A program made the translations under genes and the position numbers. 64,000 nucleotides of DNA from Methylobacterium sp. J-026. GTDB taxonomy: Bacteria; Pseudomonadota; Alphaproteobacteria; Rhizobiales; Beijerinckiaceae. The notes under the pieces were generated by a model. That model ran no database searches, had not been told where the DNA came from, and saw only the letters and a program-made list of their open reading frames with translations. This document shows positions 53,140 through 62,290 of the stretch, one piece after another. The stretch lies in assembly GCF_022829585.1 (NCBI RefSeq), contig NZ_JAKSYC010000351.1:28715-92714 (forward strand). The letters run 5' to 3'. The first letter of the stretch is position 1, and the number at the start of each line of letters is the position of its first letter.

Positions 53140-54722
53140 GCGTCGAGCCTCAGGAACCGCGTCGGCGCGGCGTTGCGCAGGTTCGGGTGGTAGCCGTGCA
53201 GCCGCGGGGCGATCAGCGCCTTGGACCGGTAATGCATCAGCGGGATCCAGGGCAGCTCGTGCAGGGCGATCGACTCCGCGTCGTGGAGCAGGCCGGCACG
53301 CCGGGCGAGGTCGCGCTCGGCGGCGGCCCGCGCCATCAGGTCGTCGAAGGCGGGGTCCGACCAGTGGCCGACATTCAGGCCATCGTTGCCGCTGAGGAGC
53401 AGGAACAGGAAGTTCTGTGGATCGGAATAGTCGGCGATCCAGCTCATGCGCGCCACGTCGAAATCGCCGCCGTCGCGCAGATAGGCGAAATGCGTCTTGG
53501 CGTCGGTGTAGACGTAGCGGGTCACGATCCCGAGGTCGCGCCACATCTCGCCGATCGCCACCGCCACGGTGCGGTTGTTGTCGCTGACGTTGAACCGGTA
53601 CTCCACCATGAGCGGGTGGTCGGGGCCGAAGCCCGCCTCGGCGAGGAGGCGGCGCGCGGTCTCTTCGTGGTCGATCGGCAGGCCGAGGCGGCCCTCGGTC
53701 TCGGGGGGCGTCCGGTAATTGTCGAGGCCCGGCGGGCACAGGGAATAGGCCGGGCTCATGGTGCCGCCGTTGAGCCCGTCGGCGAGGTATTCCCGGTCGA
53801 TGATGAGGGACAAAGCCTGGCGGACGCGCCGGTCCGAGAACGGGGCCTTGCGGGTGTTAATCGCCAGGGCCGCGAGCCCCAGGGCGGGGCCGAGCACCAC
53901 CTGCGGGCCGAAGCGGCGGCGCAGGTCGGCGATCTGGTCCGCCGGGAAATCCGCCAGGGAGTCGATCTCCCCGGCGGCGTAGCGGCGCACCGCCGAGGCC
54001 ATGTCGGGCGTCGGCAGGAACGCGACCTGCCGGATCGCGAACTTCGCCGCGTCGGGATGGTGCGGGTTCGCCTCCAGGGTGATCGCGCCGCCCGGCACCT
54101 GATCGCGGAGCCGGTAGGCGCCGTTGGTGACGTAGTTGCCGGGGCGGGTGAAGCTGTCGCCGTGGCGCTCCACGGAGGCTCGATGGACCGGCAGGGCGGT
54201 CTGGTGCGTCAGGAGTTCCAGGATGTAGGGGGTCGGCTGTTCGAGGGTGATCGCGAGCCGCAGCACCCCCTCCGCGGCGACCCCGAGGGCGTCGGCGGGT
54301 TTCCCGCCGCGGTTCACGGCGGCGGCGTTGCGGATCGGGAACAGGATCTCGGCGTATTTCGCCCCGGTGGCCGGATCGAGGATGCGGCGGAACGCATAGA
54401 CGAAATCATCCGCCGTGACCGGCTCGCCGTTCGACCAGCGGCCGTCGGGCCGGAGCTCGAACTGCAGGGTCAGCCCATCCTCCGAGACGGTCCAGGCCCG
54501 GGCGGCGCCCGGGATGATGGCGCCGTGATTGTCGTAGGTCAGCAGGCCGTCGCAGAGGTCGCGCAGGATGTGCGCCTCCGCCACCGTGGACGAGCGGTGC
54601 GGGTCGAGGGTCTCGGGATCGGCGTCGTTGCCGCGGCGGTAGAGTGGCTCGGCGGCGCGGGCGGGCCGCACCGCCGCCAGGGCGGCGGCCCCGGCCAGCC
54701 AGTCGCGTCGGCGCGGGCGCAC
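53136..54722 (-). CDS. ABC transporter peptide-type substrate-binding protein (OppA family, SBP_bac_5)
   Basis: A 528-residue periplasmic binding protein. The N-terminus RPRRRDWLAGAAALAAVRPA is a twin-arginine-like or Sec signal with cleavage near residue 23. The mature part starts LYRRGNDADPETLDPHRSST, the standard opening of OppA/MppA proteins, and includes AWTVSEDGLTLQFELRPDGRWSNGEPVTADDF. The start is a GTG at 54722, 2 bp after the HbpS-like gene stop. Ligand could be an oligopeptide or murein peptide. Confidence 0.92.
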   Translation of the reverse strand: MRPRRRDWLAGAAALAAVRPARAAEPLYRRGNDADPETLDPHRSSTVAEAHILRDLCDGLLTYDNHGAIIPGAARAWTVSEDGLTLQFELRPDGRWSNGEPVTADDFVYAFRRILDPATGAKYAEILFPIRNAAAVNRGGKPADALGVAAEGVLRLAITLEQPTPYILELLTHQTALPVHRASVERHGDSFTRPGNYVTNGAYRLRDQVPGGAITLEANPHHPDAAKFAIRQVAFLPTPDMASAVRRYAAGEIDSLADFPADQIADLRRRFGPQVVLGPALGLAALAINTRKAPFSDRRVRQALSLIIDREYLADGLNGGTMSPAYSLCPPGLDNYRTPPETEGRLGLPIDHEETARRLLAEAGFGPDHPLMVEYRFNVSDNNRTVAVAIGEMWRDLGIVTRYVYTDAKTHFAYLRDGGDFDVARMSWIADYSDPQNFLFLLLSGNDGLNVGHWSDPAFDDLMARAAAERDLARRAGLLHDAESIALHELPWIPLMHYRSKALIAPRLHGYHPNLRNAAPTRFLRLDA

Positions 54723-54724
54723 GC

Positions 54725-55162
54725 TCAGGCGCCGGTCTCCGGCACCAGGCCGGCGGCCTCGATCCCGGCCACCGCGCAGATCTCGTCGTTGTCGGAGGTG
54801 TCGCCCGAGATGCCGACCGCGCCGAGGAGGCGGCCGTCGCCGGAGCGGATCAGGACGCCGCCGGGAACCGGCACCAGGGCGGCGGGACCCGCCAGATGGG
54901 TCACGGCCGCCACGAAGTAGGGCTGCGCCTCCGCCCGGGCGTGGATCGCCCGGGAGCCGAGCCCCAACGCCAGGGCGCCGTTGGCCTTGCCGGAGGCGAT
55001 CTCGGCCCGGCGCAGGGACGTGCCGTCCTCGACCGCGGCGGATTTCAGTGCCCCGCGGGCATCGTAGACCACGACGGCCAGCGGCTTCAGGCCGCGTTCC
55101 CGCGCCGCACGGAGCGCGGTGTCCACGATGAGGCGGGCAGCATCGAGGGTCAGATCGATCAT
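54725..55162 (-). CDS. GlcG/HbpS family protein
   Basis: A 145-residue protein of the GlcG/HbpS (DUF336) fold: opening LDAARLIVDTALRAARERG, central VVVYDARGALKSAAVEDG, and a glycine-rich end (GGVLIRSGDGRLLGAVGISGDTSDNDE). HbpS binds haem in Streptomyces; GlcG accompanies glycolate oxidase genes; the function elsewhere is unclear. Here it heads the OppABC cluster, separated by only 2 bp from oppA, so it is cotranscribed with the importer. Confidence 0.9.
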   Translation of the reverse strand: MIDLTLDAARLIVDTALRAARERGLKPLAVVVYDARGALKSAAVEDGTSLRRAEIASGKANGALALGLGSRAIHARAEAQPYFVAAVTHLAGPAALVPVPGGVLIRSGDGRLLGAVGISGDTSDNDEICAVAGIEAAGLVPETGA

Positions 55163-55476
55163 CGGTTTCCAGCGGAGGGCGGCGTTTCGGGGGGCATCGC
55201 CATTCTTACGGGATCGGGCCGCGGCCGGTCCACTGCCGCCCTCGACGCGCGTGGCGGTGAGACCCGCCGCATGGATCGGAGGGGTGGAGCGCGCGCCACC
55301 GACATGGATACCGCTTCGGCGTGAGCGAGCGCGTTCAATCAAGGGCTTTGAGCCTTTCCCCGTCGCCACGCGATCGGGAACGGCTCGAGCGGGGCCTGGG
55401 CGGGTGGACCGGCTCGCCTAGTTTGGCGGATCGAGCGCGACGAACCAACCGGCGGCCACGCGCCTTGGGAGACGGC
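55163..55476. other. 314-bp divergent gap between the HbpS-like and RibD-C genes
   Basis: Must hold the promoters of the importer cluster (minus strand) and of the RibD-C gene (plus strand). I found no strong palindrome or extra gene in it. Confidence 0.5.
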
Positions 55477-56208
55477 ATGACATCGAACCAACGCCCCCAC
55501 GTGATCTGCCATATGACCGCCTCGGTGGACGGCCGGATCAAGACCCGGCGCTGGAAGACCCTGGACGCGGACAGCCATTACGAGCGGGTCCACGGCGAGC
55601 TGAAGGGCGATGCCTGGATGTGCGGACGGGTGACCATGCAGGGCTATGCCGACAGCGCCGCGCCGCTTTCGGCGCCGATCCCCGACGACGGCCCCCTCGA
55701 CCGCGTCGACCACGTGGCGCGCCGCGACGCACCCGGCTACGCGGTGGCGCTCGACGCGCGCGGACGCCTGGATTGGCGCGCGCGCAACGAGATCGAGGGC
55801 GACCATGTCGTGGTCGTGCTCACCGACTCCGTGCCGGACGCGCATCTGCGGGCGCTCCGGGCCGGCGGCCAGTCGTACCTGTTCGCGGGGGACCGGGAGG
55901 TCGATTTTCGCGTGGCGGTGACGAAGCTCAGGACGCTCTTCGGCATCGAGCGCCTGCTGGTCGAGGGCGGCGGCCACATCAACGGCTCGATGCTGAAGGC
56001 CGGCGTCATCGACGAGCTGAGCCTGCTCCTCGCACCGGCGGTGGACGGCCTGTCGGGGACGCCGGCGGTCTTCGACTTCGCCGGAACGGAGGACGACTCC
56101 ATGGGCGGCCGGCGCCGGCTCGACCTGACCGAATGCGAGCGCCTGTCCGGCGGTGTCGTCTGGCTGCGCTACCGGATCACGCCGGTCGATCCGCCGGCCC
56201 AGACGTGA
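55477..56208 (+). CDS. RibD C-terminal domain / dihydrofolate reductase-like protein
   Basis: A 243-residue reductase of the RibD-C/DHFR superfamily. It has the opening HVICHMTASVDGRIKTRRW, the mid segment DAWMCGRVTMQGYAD with the cofactor-site Arg, and the late ERLLVEGGGHINGSMLKAGVIDELSLLLAP, the hallmark of RibD-C proteins. It lacks a deaminase domain. It could reduce a pyrimidine or other small NADPH-dependent substrate; the exact reaction is unknown. TTGGGAG precedes the ATG. Its 3' end overlaps the convergent hydrolase gene by 32 bp. Confidence 0.92.
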   Translation: MTSNQRPHVICHMTASVDGRIKTRRWKTLDADSHYERVHGELKGDAWMCGRVTMQGYADSAAPLSAPIPDDGPLDRVDHVARRDAPGYAVALDARGRLDWRARNEIEGDHVVVVLTDSVPDAHLRALRAGGQSYLFAGDREVDFRVAVTKLRTLFGIERLLVEGGGHINGSMLKAGVIDELSLLLAPAVDGLSGTPAVFDFAGTEDDSMGGRRRLDLTECERLSGGVVWLRYRITPVDPPAQT

Positions 56209-57205
56209 GGCTTGCCAGGAACGCCGCGTAGGCGGCGGTGACCGCCTCCGGCTGCTCGAAATGCGGGAACGCGCCGGTCGGCAGGGTCTCGATCCGCCAG
56301 TTCGGACGGTCGGCGACCCGCGGCAGGAGCCGGTAATCCACGAAGTCGCCGCGGATGCCGTGGACCAGCCAGACCGGCAGGCGCAGGTGCTCGTAGAGGC
56401 GCGTCGTGTCGGTGGGGAAGAGGTGGCCGGAGATGAAGCACCAGGGCGCATGCTCGGCGCCCGGCTGGTGCGCCGAGAGATAATCGTAGTCCATGAGATC
56501 CTCGGCGATCTCCGTGGAGCCGAAGGTCTTCCGCAGGAAGAAGCGCATGCTCGGTCGCGTCACCAGCGCGTCGAACAGGGGCCGGCCAAAGGGGGCCCGG
56601 TCGAGGAGGTCGAGCAGCCAGTCGCGGCCGCGGTGACCGTCCGGCGGCGCCTCGCCCGAGAGTTGTCCGTCGAATCCCGTCGGGCTGACGAGGGCGAGGC
56701 TGCGATACGCGTCCGAACGCTCCAGGCTCGCCCGGGCGAGGAAGGACGCGGACAGGGACAGCGCCAGGGCGTCGATCGCCACGCCCCCGTGACGCCGCCG
56801 GATTTCGTCCACCGCGGCGTGGATCGCCTCCACCATCAGGCGCGGCGTGTAGCGGCGGCGCGACCGCTCCGAGAAGCCGAAGCCCGGAAGCTCCAGGGCG
56901 TAGACCGGTCGCGCGCTCCGGAAATGCAGGTAGAGCGGCCGCACCTCGTAGGCGTTCGCGGCCGCGTTGATCGAGTGGATCAGCAGGAGCGGCACCCCCT
57001 CGGCCTCGGTCGAGCTGTAGAGCGACAGGTCCCCGGCCCGCCGTGTGGCGATCCGCTCGTGCCGGCCGGGCAGGGCGGGCGGCAAGGGCTGGTGCCGGTG
57101 CCGGGCGAGCCGGCTCCAGGCCACGAGGCCGGCGGCCGAGCCCACGAGCGTCAGGGCCGCCGCAGCCGCGGCGCGGCCGGCGCGATGCGGGGATTTCGGG
57201 CTCAT
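56177..57205 (-). CDS. Membrane-anchored alpha/beta hydrolase
   Basis: A 342-residue hydrolase with an N-terminal hydrophobic anchor (about residues 11-31). The fold is marked by LLLIHSINAAANAYEVRPLY (oxyanion region), an atypical nucleophile elbow ALSLSASFLARAS with Ser near residue 149, and a late His in TGAFPHFEQPEAV. The usual G-x-S-x-G is A/S-substituted (L-S-L-S-A), so activity is likely but the elbow is unusual. The 3' end overlaps the RibD-C gene on the other strand. Confidence 0.88.
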   Translation of the reverse strand: MSPKSPHRAGRAAAAAALTLVGSAAGLVAWSRLARHRHQPLPPALPGRHERIATRRAGDLSLYSSTEAEGVPLLLIHSINAAANAYEVRPLYLHFRSARPVYALELPGFGFSERSRRRYTPRLMVEAIHAAVDEIRRRHGGVAIDALALSLSASFLARASLERSDAYRSLALVSPTGFDGQLSGEAPPDGHRGRDWLLDLLDRAPFGRPLFDALVTRPSMRFFLRKTFGSTEIAEDLMDYDYLSAHQPGAEHAPWCFISGHLFPTDTTRLYEHLRLPVWLVHGIRGDFVDYRLLPRVADRPNWRIETLPTGAFPHFEQPEAVTAAYAAFLASLTSGPADRPA

Positions 57206-57287
57206 CGGGATACCTCGACGTCGCGCCCGCAGGTGGGGCGGTGCGCGACAACGCCGGGAGGATCGGGAAGTGCCGGACCGCGACGTC

Positions 57288-58361
57288 CTACGAAGCGTGT
57301 CCGGCGAAACTGCCGGACCCGCCCGCGTTCACGGCCGGGACCCGCACCGTCGAACGGGCCGGAGCCTCGCCGCGGCCCGCGGCCTCGCGCAGGAAATCCA
57401 CGGTCGGCGGGTCGTTGCGCCAGCCCTGGACGCGCTGGGAGATCAGGAGGCTGCGCGCGCGGCGGTCGTAATTCGCATAGGCCGCGGCCACGAACTCCGT
57501 CCGGCTCATCGTGCGGGCCGGGCCGGAGCGGCGGGTCTCGGCCTTGAAGAACAGGGCGCTGCCCGCGATGCCGTAATGCTGGGCGATCTCGGGATAGACC
57601 GGCCAGCTGCCCTGGCCGCCGAGGTCGTCCGGCAGGAAGGCGTCGAGGTCACAGGCCTCGAACGGGACGCCGGCCTTGGTCAGCAGGCCCCGGGCGAGGT
57701 CGGACACGACGTACAGCTTCGTGTGGTTGATCGAGTGCATGAAGCAGCCGCGACGCGCCCAGCGCGTCAGATGCGTGTCGAGGTCGTAATCCGCCTGGCG
57801 GCCCAGCCCGCGCAGGTAGGACACCGACTCGTCCCACAGATCGAAGTAGCCCAGGCGCTCGAAGACCGGTTCCGCGAACAGGCGCAGGGCCTGGGCCTGC
57901 GTGAAGCCGGCCAGATAGGCGTAGAGCGTGATCGCGGAATGCGAATGCCCCATGGGGCCGGAGATCAGGCCGTTGAGCGTGACGGCATCCTGCACGCCCA
58001 CATGCACGAGGTCCGGGTGATAGGCGCCGAACACGATCGTCGGGATCAGCCGCACCTTCGGGTGCGTCCGCAGCGTGTCGATCGTGCCGCCGCCCTTGAA
58101 CCGGGGCAGATAGATGCTGGTGAAGACGTGGTCGTACCCGTCCGCATGCGCCATCAGGTCGGCGAGGCGGGGAAAGCGGCGGGCGGCCGTGAACGCCGAG
58201 ACGAAATCCACCTGCGCGTCGGGCAGGAGATAGCGCATCGCCTTGGCGATGGAACCGGCCTGGCAGACGCCGATGACGAGGATGCGCGGCGATCCGGTCC
58301 GCTTCTTCCCGAACTGCGCGAGGCGATGCCGCGCGCGCCAGAGGCTATCGACGGTCAACAT
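57288..58361 (-). CDS. WcbI-like polysaccharide biosynthesis protein
   Basis: A 357-residue protein resembling the WcbI family (putative acetyltransferase or CoA/PAP-binding protein of capsule loci). The N-terminal segment RILVIGVCQAGSIAKAMRYL (about residues 26-45) matches the family's conserved Cys-Gln motif, and the middle contains GPMGHSHSAI and YHPDLVHVG-type segments. No other capsule or glycosyltransferase gene is nearby, so it stands alone. The assignment is by motif resemblance. The ATG at 58361 begins the conserved region. Confidence 0.72.
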   Translation of the reverse strand: MLTVDSLWRARHRLAQFGKKRTGSPRILVIGVCQAGSIAKAMRYLLPDAQVDFVSAFTAARRFPRLADLMAHADGYDHVFTSIYLPRFKGGGTIDTLRTHPKVRLIPTIVFGAYHPDLVHVGVQDAVTLNGLISGPMGHSHSAITLYAYLAGFTQAQALRLFAEPVFERLGYFDLWDESVSYLRGLGRQADYDLDTHLTRWARRGCFMHSINHTKLYVVSDLARGLLTKAGVPFEACDLDAFLPDDLGGQGSWPVYPEIAQHYGIAGSALFFKAETRRSGPARTMSRTEFVAAAYANYDRRARSLLISQRVQGWRNDPPTVDFLREAAGRGEAPARSTVRVPAVNAGGSGSFAGHAS

Positions 58362-58545
58362 GCGGCTTCTCTCGCATGTCCGCGGGCCGCGGGCAAACCG
58401 CAACCTTCGGTGTGTTCGCGGGTGTCGCCAACCGATCACGGCTGCGCGGCCACACGATGACAGAGTGGCGGCACTGTCGCCCGTGGCGTCTGGCCTGCGC
58501 TGCGCGCCTGTTCCATGCCGGGGCCGGCGAGCCGAGGAGACCAGG

Positions 58546-59877
58546 ATGGCCCCGACACCTATCGAGGCGGCGTTGCCCGAGATCGAGCGGGCGACCCTGC
58601 GCCGGGTGACCTGGCGGATCCTGCCGTTCCTGATGCTGGCCTACTTCATCGCCTTCGTCGATCGGGTGAATGCCGGCTTCGCCGCCCTGCAGATGAACCA
58701 CGATATCGGGCTCTCGGCCGCCCAATTCGGGCTCGGCGGCGGCCTGTTCTACGTCTCGTATGTGCTGTGCGAGGTGCCGAGCAACCTCGCCATGGAGCGA
58801 TTCGGCGCCCGGATCTGGATCGCCCGGATCATGATCACCTGGGGGCTGGTCTCCGCCGCCATGGCCTTCGTGGTCGGGCCGACATCCTTCTACGCCGTGC
58901 GCCTGCTGCTGGGCGCCGCGGAGGCGGGCTTCTTCCCGGGGGTGATCCTCTATCTGACCTACTGGTTCCCGCGCGCCTACCGGGGGCGGATCGTGGCCGT
59001 CTTCATGGTGGCGATCCCGATCTCGAGCTTCCTCGGCTCGCCGATCTCCGCCGCGATCCTCAACACCGACGGCATGATGGGCCTGCGCGGCTGGCAATGG
59101 CTGTTCATCCTGGAGGCGGCACCGGCGGTGCTGCTCGGTCTCGCCGCCTTCTTCCTGCTGCCCGACGGACCCGGCAAGGCGCGCTGGCTGACACCCCAGC
59201 AGAGCGCCTGGCTCCAGGACCGATTGGCCGCCGAGCGCGCCTCCGTGGTTCAGGGCGAGGCGGCGCCGGCCCGGCATCTCTCGGTCTTCGCGGTGATGCG
59301 CAACCGCTACGTGCTCGCCGCCTCGCTGATCTACGCGGGCGCCTCCGGCGCCAGCCAGTGCCTGTCCCTCTGGCAGCCGCAGATCATCAAATCCTTCGGC
59401 CTGACCAACCTTGAGACCGGGCTGCTCAACTCGATCCCGTTCGGCGTGGCCTCGGTGCTGATGATCCTGTGGGGCCGCTCCTCCGACCGGAGGCGCGAGC
59501 GCGTCTGGCACACGGCGATCCCCCTGGGCCTGCTGGCGCTGAGCCTCGCCGCCTCGATCGCCACCGCACAGCTGCTGCCGACCATCCTGATTCTCTGCCT
59601 CGCCGTGACCGCCACCTACATGGTCAAGGGGCCGTTCTGGGCGCTCTCCACCGAGTGGCTCTCGGCCGGTGCGGCGGCGGCGGGCATCGCGCAGATCAAC
59701 GCCATCGGCAACATAGGCGGTTTCGTGGGCACGTATCTGCTCGGCGTGATCAAGGATGCCACGGGCAGCTACCCCCTCGGCCTCCTTCCGCTGGTGGTCC
59801 TCTCCGGGCTGGGTTGCCTGCTCGTCCTCGGCCTCGGACGCCGTCAGACGCAGCCGGTGTCTGCGGTTCGGGCCTGA
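58546..59877 (+). CDS. MFS transporter, anion:cation symporter family
   Basis: A 443-residue twelve-segment transporter. The opening RILPFLMLAYFIAFVDRVNAGFAALQMN and the segments GFFPGVILYLTYWFPRAYRGR and ILEAAPAVLLGLAAFFLLPDGP are typical of the ACS family (tartrate, phthalate, hexuronate type). The ATG at 58546 follows GAGGAGA. It diverges from the WcbI-like gene. No catabolic partner is adjacent, so the substrate is open. Confidence 0.92.
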   Translation: MAPTPIEAALPEIERATLRRVTWRILPFLMLAYFIAFVDRVNAGFAALQMNHDIGLSAAQFGLGGGLFYVSYVLCEVPSNLAMERFGARIWIARIMITWGLVSAAMAFVVGPTSFYAVRLLLGAAEAGFFPGVILYLTYWFPRAYRGRIVAVFMVAIPISSFLGSPISAAILNTDGMMGLRGWQWLFILEAAPAVLLGLAAFFLLPDGPGKARWLTPQQSAWLQDRLAAERASVVQGEAAPARHLSVFAVMRNRYVLAASLIYAGASGASQCLSLWQPQIIKSFGLTNLETGLLNSIPFGVASVLMILWGRSSDRRRERVWHTAIPLGLLALSLAASIATAQLLPTILILCLAVTATYMVKGPFWALSTEWLSAGAAAAGIAQINAIGNIGGFVGTYLLGVIKDATGSYPLGLLPLVVLSGLGCLLVLGLGRRQTQPVSAVRA

Positions 59878-60595
59878 CCGGTCGCGAAGCCCGATGAACA
59901 CGCGCCCGCCGCCGCGCGGTCACCGCGGCAAATGTCTATCTTCGGACGCCGATTTCTGAGAGATCCGGCGGTGACGCTGTTAATTCGGCCTTCTCTTCAC
60001 AAAACAATCGATCGAGCCAGAAATATATAGCTAGAAAGTGTTCTTTCAGGCTCGCGTCGATAGATTCGCAAAATATCCTGTTTGACCGAATCTTGCCGTT
60101 GACAGATCAGCCTGCCGCCGCACACATTGGAAACCATAGGGCATGAAGCCCTAGGACGAAGTGCCAGCAGGCATGATGCCCGCCGGGTGCACGAGGGTCG
60201 AGGCCTCCATGCTCGTCCACTCACCGCCCGATAAACGGGTTCGGCAGGCCCGTCGCGAGATCCATGATTGTCGTCGATCGTGCGTTTCGGCGCATTGAAC
60301 GCCGGACGAGGGTCTGGGCTTTTCGAAACGGCATACGGGTCGGGACTCGGCGCTCTGCAAGAACCGGCTGCCCGAAGCCGCGTGTCATCGGTAGGCGTAG
60401 ACTTTCGTTACGTCGGCGGGACAATACTTCGCGTCGGGACTGTCAGAATTACGCGTTCAGCGAAAAATATCAATCTGCGGTCGAATATCACGAATAATCC
60501 GGACAAGGATCTACCATCAACCGATGGTTGATAGCGTAGAGCGTGCGTGGGAGGCGGGGGAATTCCGATCGGCTCAGCGGCTGGGAGATTTTGAG
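59878..60595. other. 718-bp lower-GC gap
   Basis: The stretch from about 59,970 to 60,530 is clearly richer in A and T than the rest of the window (for example around 60,000-60,080 and 60,440-60,500). I see no intact gene. There is a small GC hairpin near 59,911-59,929, a TAGGGC/GCCCTA hairpin at 60,137-60,153 and a palindrome at 60,516-60,532. It may be old mobile DNA or a long regulatory region, but no insertion-element ends or transposase remnants are recognisable. Confidence 0.55.
60516..60532. promoter_or_regulatory. Palindrome at the 5' end of the unrecognised gene
   Basis: The perfect inverted repeat ATCAACC-GAT-GGTTGAT covers an in-frame ATG at 60524, 64 bp before the preferred start at 60596. 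It may be an operator or an mRNA hairpin. Confidence 0.4.
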
Positions 60596-61327
60596 ATGGA
60601 CTATGTACCTTCGATGGCTGCGGTCGCCGCAGCCGCACAGAAGTCTCCGCATGCCGACGCAGTCTCGATCGCGGCATCGAACGTCGTCTCGCCCGTCGCG
60701 CCGGCGACTCTCGATCCCAGGCCGGCTTACGCGCTGTCGCCCGGGACTGCGGACGCGATGTTGACCCTGACGCGAACGACCACGCTGGCCGTCGAAGTCG
60801 TGGAATTCGACACCCGGTTCGGCCACGGATCGCGGACCACCGAAGCGGCGACGGCCGCGGCCTCGGCACCGGTCGTCTCTCCGGAACCGGGCAAGGCGAG
60901 CAGCGCCGCCAATCGGAACTGGACCGAGGATGTCCGGCTGGACCACATCCCGACCCGCCGAATCGGGACGGATCTCGTCGTTGAATATGACACCCCGCGG
61001 GTCATGGCAGCCTGGAGCGCCGCGTTTCCGGACATTGCCAGCCGCAAGTTTCGCGGCCTCAGACTGGCGGACACGAACGTGTATCCGGACCTGCGCAAGG
61101 TCGTCAACGATAGTGGAATTGCAGTTTTAGAGAAAGATATCTACCTCCTGTGCAACGGCGATAATTATAAATCGTTCAGCCAGAACCATCCGGGCACACG
61201 CATCAACTGGATCGCCGTCGACAACGAGGACATCGTGCTCGCCTGGCCGAAGCACTCCGATCCGGGCAGTGCGGCGGCGTTGGCTCATCCCGTCGCTGTC
61301 CACGATGACGCCAACCGAGGTGCCTAG
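60596..61327 (+). CDS. Hypothetical protein, not recognised
   Basis: A 243-residue protein (267 if the upstream ATG at 60524 is used). The N-terminal 110 residues are Ala/Ser/Thr/Pro-rich and probably disordered. The C-terminal 130 residues (from about NRNWTEDVRLDHIPTRRIGT) look like a folded alpha/beta domain, ending in LLCNGDNYKSFSQNHPGTRI, INWIAVDNEDIVLAW and a low-complexity tail. No signal peptide or membrane segment is seen. I chose 60596 because GGGAG lies at good spacing and the upstream ATG is inside a palindrome. It follows an AT-richer region, which suggests recent arrival or an effector-like role, but I have no functional evidence. Confidence 0.65.
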   Translation: MDYVPSMAAVAAAAQKSPHADAVSIAASNVVSPVAPATLDPRPAYALSPGTADAMLTLTRTTTLAVEVVEFDTRFGHGSRTTEAATAAASAPVVSPEPGKASSAANRNWTEDVRLDHIPTRRIGTDLVVEYDTPRVMAAWSAAFPDIASRKFRGLRLADTNVYPDLRKVVNDSGIAVLEKDIYLLCNGDNYKSFSQNHPGTRINWIAVDNEDIVLAWPKHSDPGSAAALAHPVAVHDDANRGA

Positions 61328-61340
61328 CCGTCGCGCCGGC

Positions 61341-62195
61341 TCACAAGACCGGGAGCACCGCCCGGACATGGGCGGCGAAGGCGCGCGCCAGCGGTGAGGC
61401 GTGCCGCTCATCGATCCGGATCGTGACGCCGATCCGTGGGAGCGCCGGCAATCCGCCGGCGCGCGCCAGGACGCGCAGATCGCCCGGGACCGCGGACCGG
61501 GTCAGGACCGCCACGGCCTGACCCGAGCGAACCACCGCCAGGAGCCCCGACAGGCTGCCGCTCGCGTAGGCGATCCGATAGCCGCGCCCGGCGCGGTCGA
61601 GCGCGGCGATCGCCGCCCGGTGATCGAGCGTGTCGGGATCGCCGAGGGCGAGCGGCAGCGGGTCAATCCACGTCGCCGAGCGGTCGCGCGGGATCACCCA
61701 GACCAGATCCTCGCGCCGCAGGATGTCGCGCTCGGCGGCGAGCGGGGTCGATACCAGGGCCAGGTCGAGTCCGCCGCGGGCGTGCTGCGCCTCGAGCCGG
61801 GGTGTCGCGGCACAGATCACCGCGATGGCCGCCGCCGGGTGATGTTGCGCGAACCCGCGCAGCAGGGCCGGCAGGAAGGCCTGCGCGTAGTCGTCCGGAC
61901 AGCCGAAGCGCAGGCTGCCGCTCAGGCTCCCGCCGGAGAACTCCGCCAGGGCGTCGTCGTGCGAAACCAGGATGCGGCGGGCATGGACCAGCAGACGCTC
62001 GCCCTGCACCGTCAGAAGCACCCCGCGCCCCGTCCGCGTCAGGAGCGGCTGGCCGACGAGATCCTCGAGCCGCTTCATCTGCATGCTGAGCGCGGCTTGG
62101 CTGCGGCCGACCCGATCCGCGGCCCGGCTGAGCGCACCGGTCTCCGCGACGCTGGCGAAGCTGCGCAGCAGGTCGATGTCGAGGCTTCGAGCCAT
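61341..62195 (-). CDS. dgdR: LysR family regulator of the dialkylglycine decarboxylase gene
   Basis: A 284-residue LysR protein: N-terminal helix-turn-helix (DIDLLRSFASVAETGALSRA, RVGRSQAALSMQMKRLEDLVG, about residues 5-50) and a periplasmic-binding-protein-like effector domain from about 90. It diverges from dgdA across 95 bp containing a perfect LysR-type dyad. The same divergent arrangement is known for dgdR/dgdA of Burkholderia cepacia, where DgdR controls dgdA. The ATG at 62195 begins the conserved region. Confidence 0.88.
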   Translation of the reverse strand: MARSLDIDLLRSFASVAETGALSRAADRVGRSQAALSMQMKRLEDLVGQPLLTRTGRGVLLTVQGERLLVHARRILVSHDDALAEFSGGSLSGSLRFGCPDDYAQAFLPALLRGFAQHHPAAAIAVICAATPRLEAQHARGGLDLALVSTPLAAERDILRREDLVWVIPRDRSATWIDPLPLALGDPDTLDHRAAIAALDRAGRGYRIAYASGSLSGLLAVVRSGQAVAVLTRSAVPGDLRVLARAGGLPALPRIGVTIRIDERHASPLARAFAAHVRAVLPVL

Positions 62196-62203
62196 CAAGA
62201 TCC

Positions 62204-62220
62204 CTGAACTCTCCGTTCAG
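62204..62220. promoter_or_regulatory. LysR-type binding site between dgdR and dgdA
   Basis: CTGAAC-N5-GTTCAG is a perfect inverted repeat of the T-N11-A class bound by LysR proteins. It starts 9 bp upstream of the dgdR start and ends 70 bp before the dgdA ATG, suited to autoregulation and activation of dgdA. Confidence 0.65.
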
Positions 62221-62290
62221 AACTATAAGCTGCCGCAGCGCGCGCGCCGGCTCTACCATGGCCGGGTGCGATGAGGGAGCCGGAGCGACC

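Noticed and set aside
59970..60530. Insertion-sequence remnant in the AT-richer gap
   Set aside because: No terminal inverted repeats, target duplications or transposase-like fragments can be recognised; only composition is unusual.
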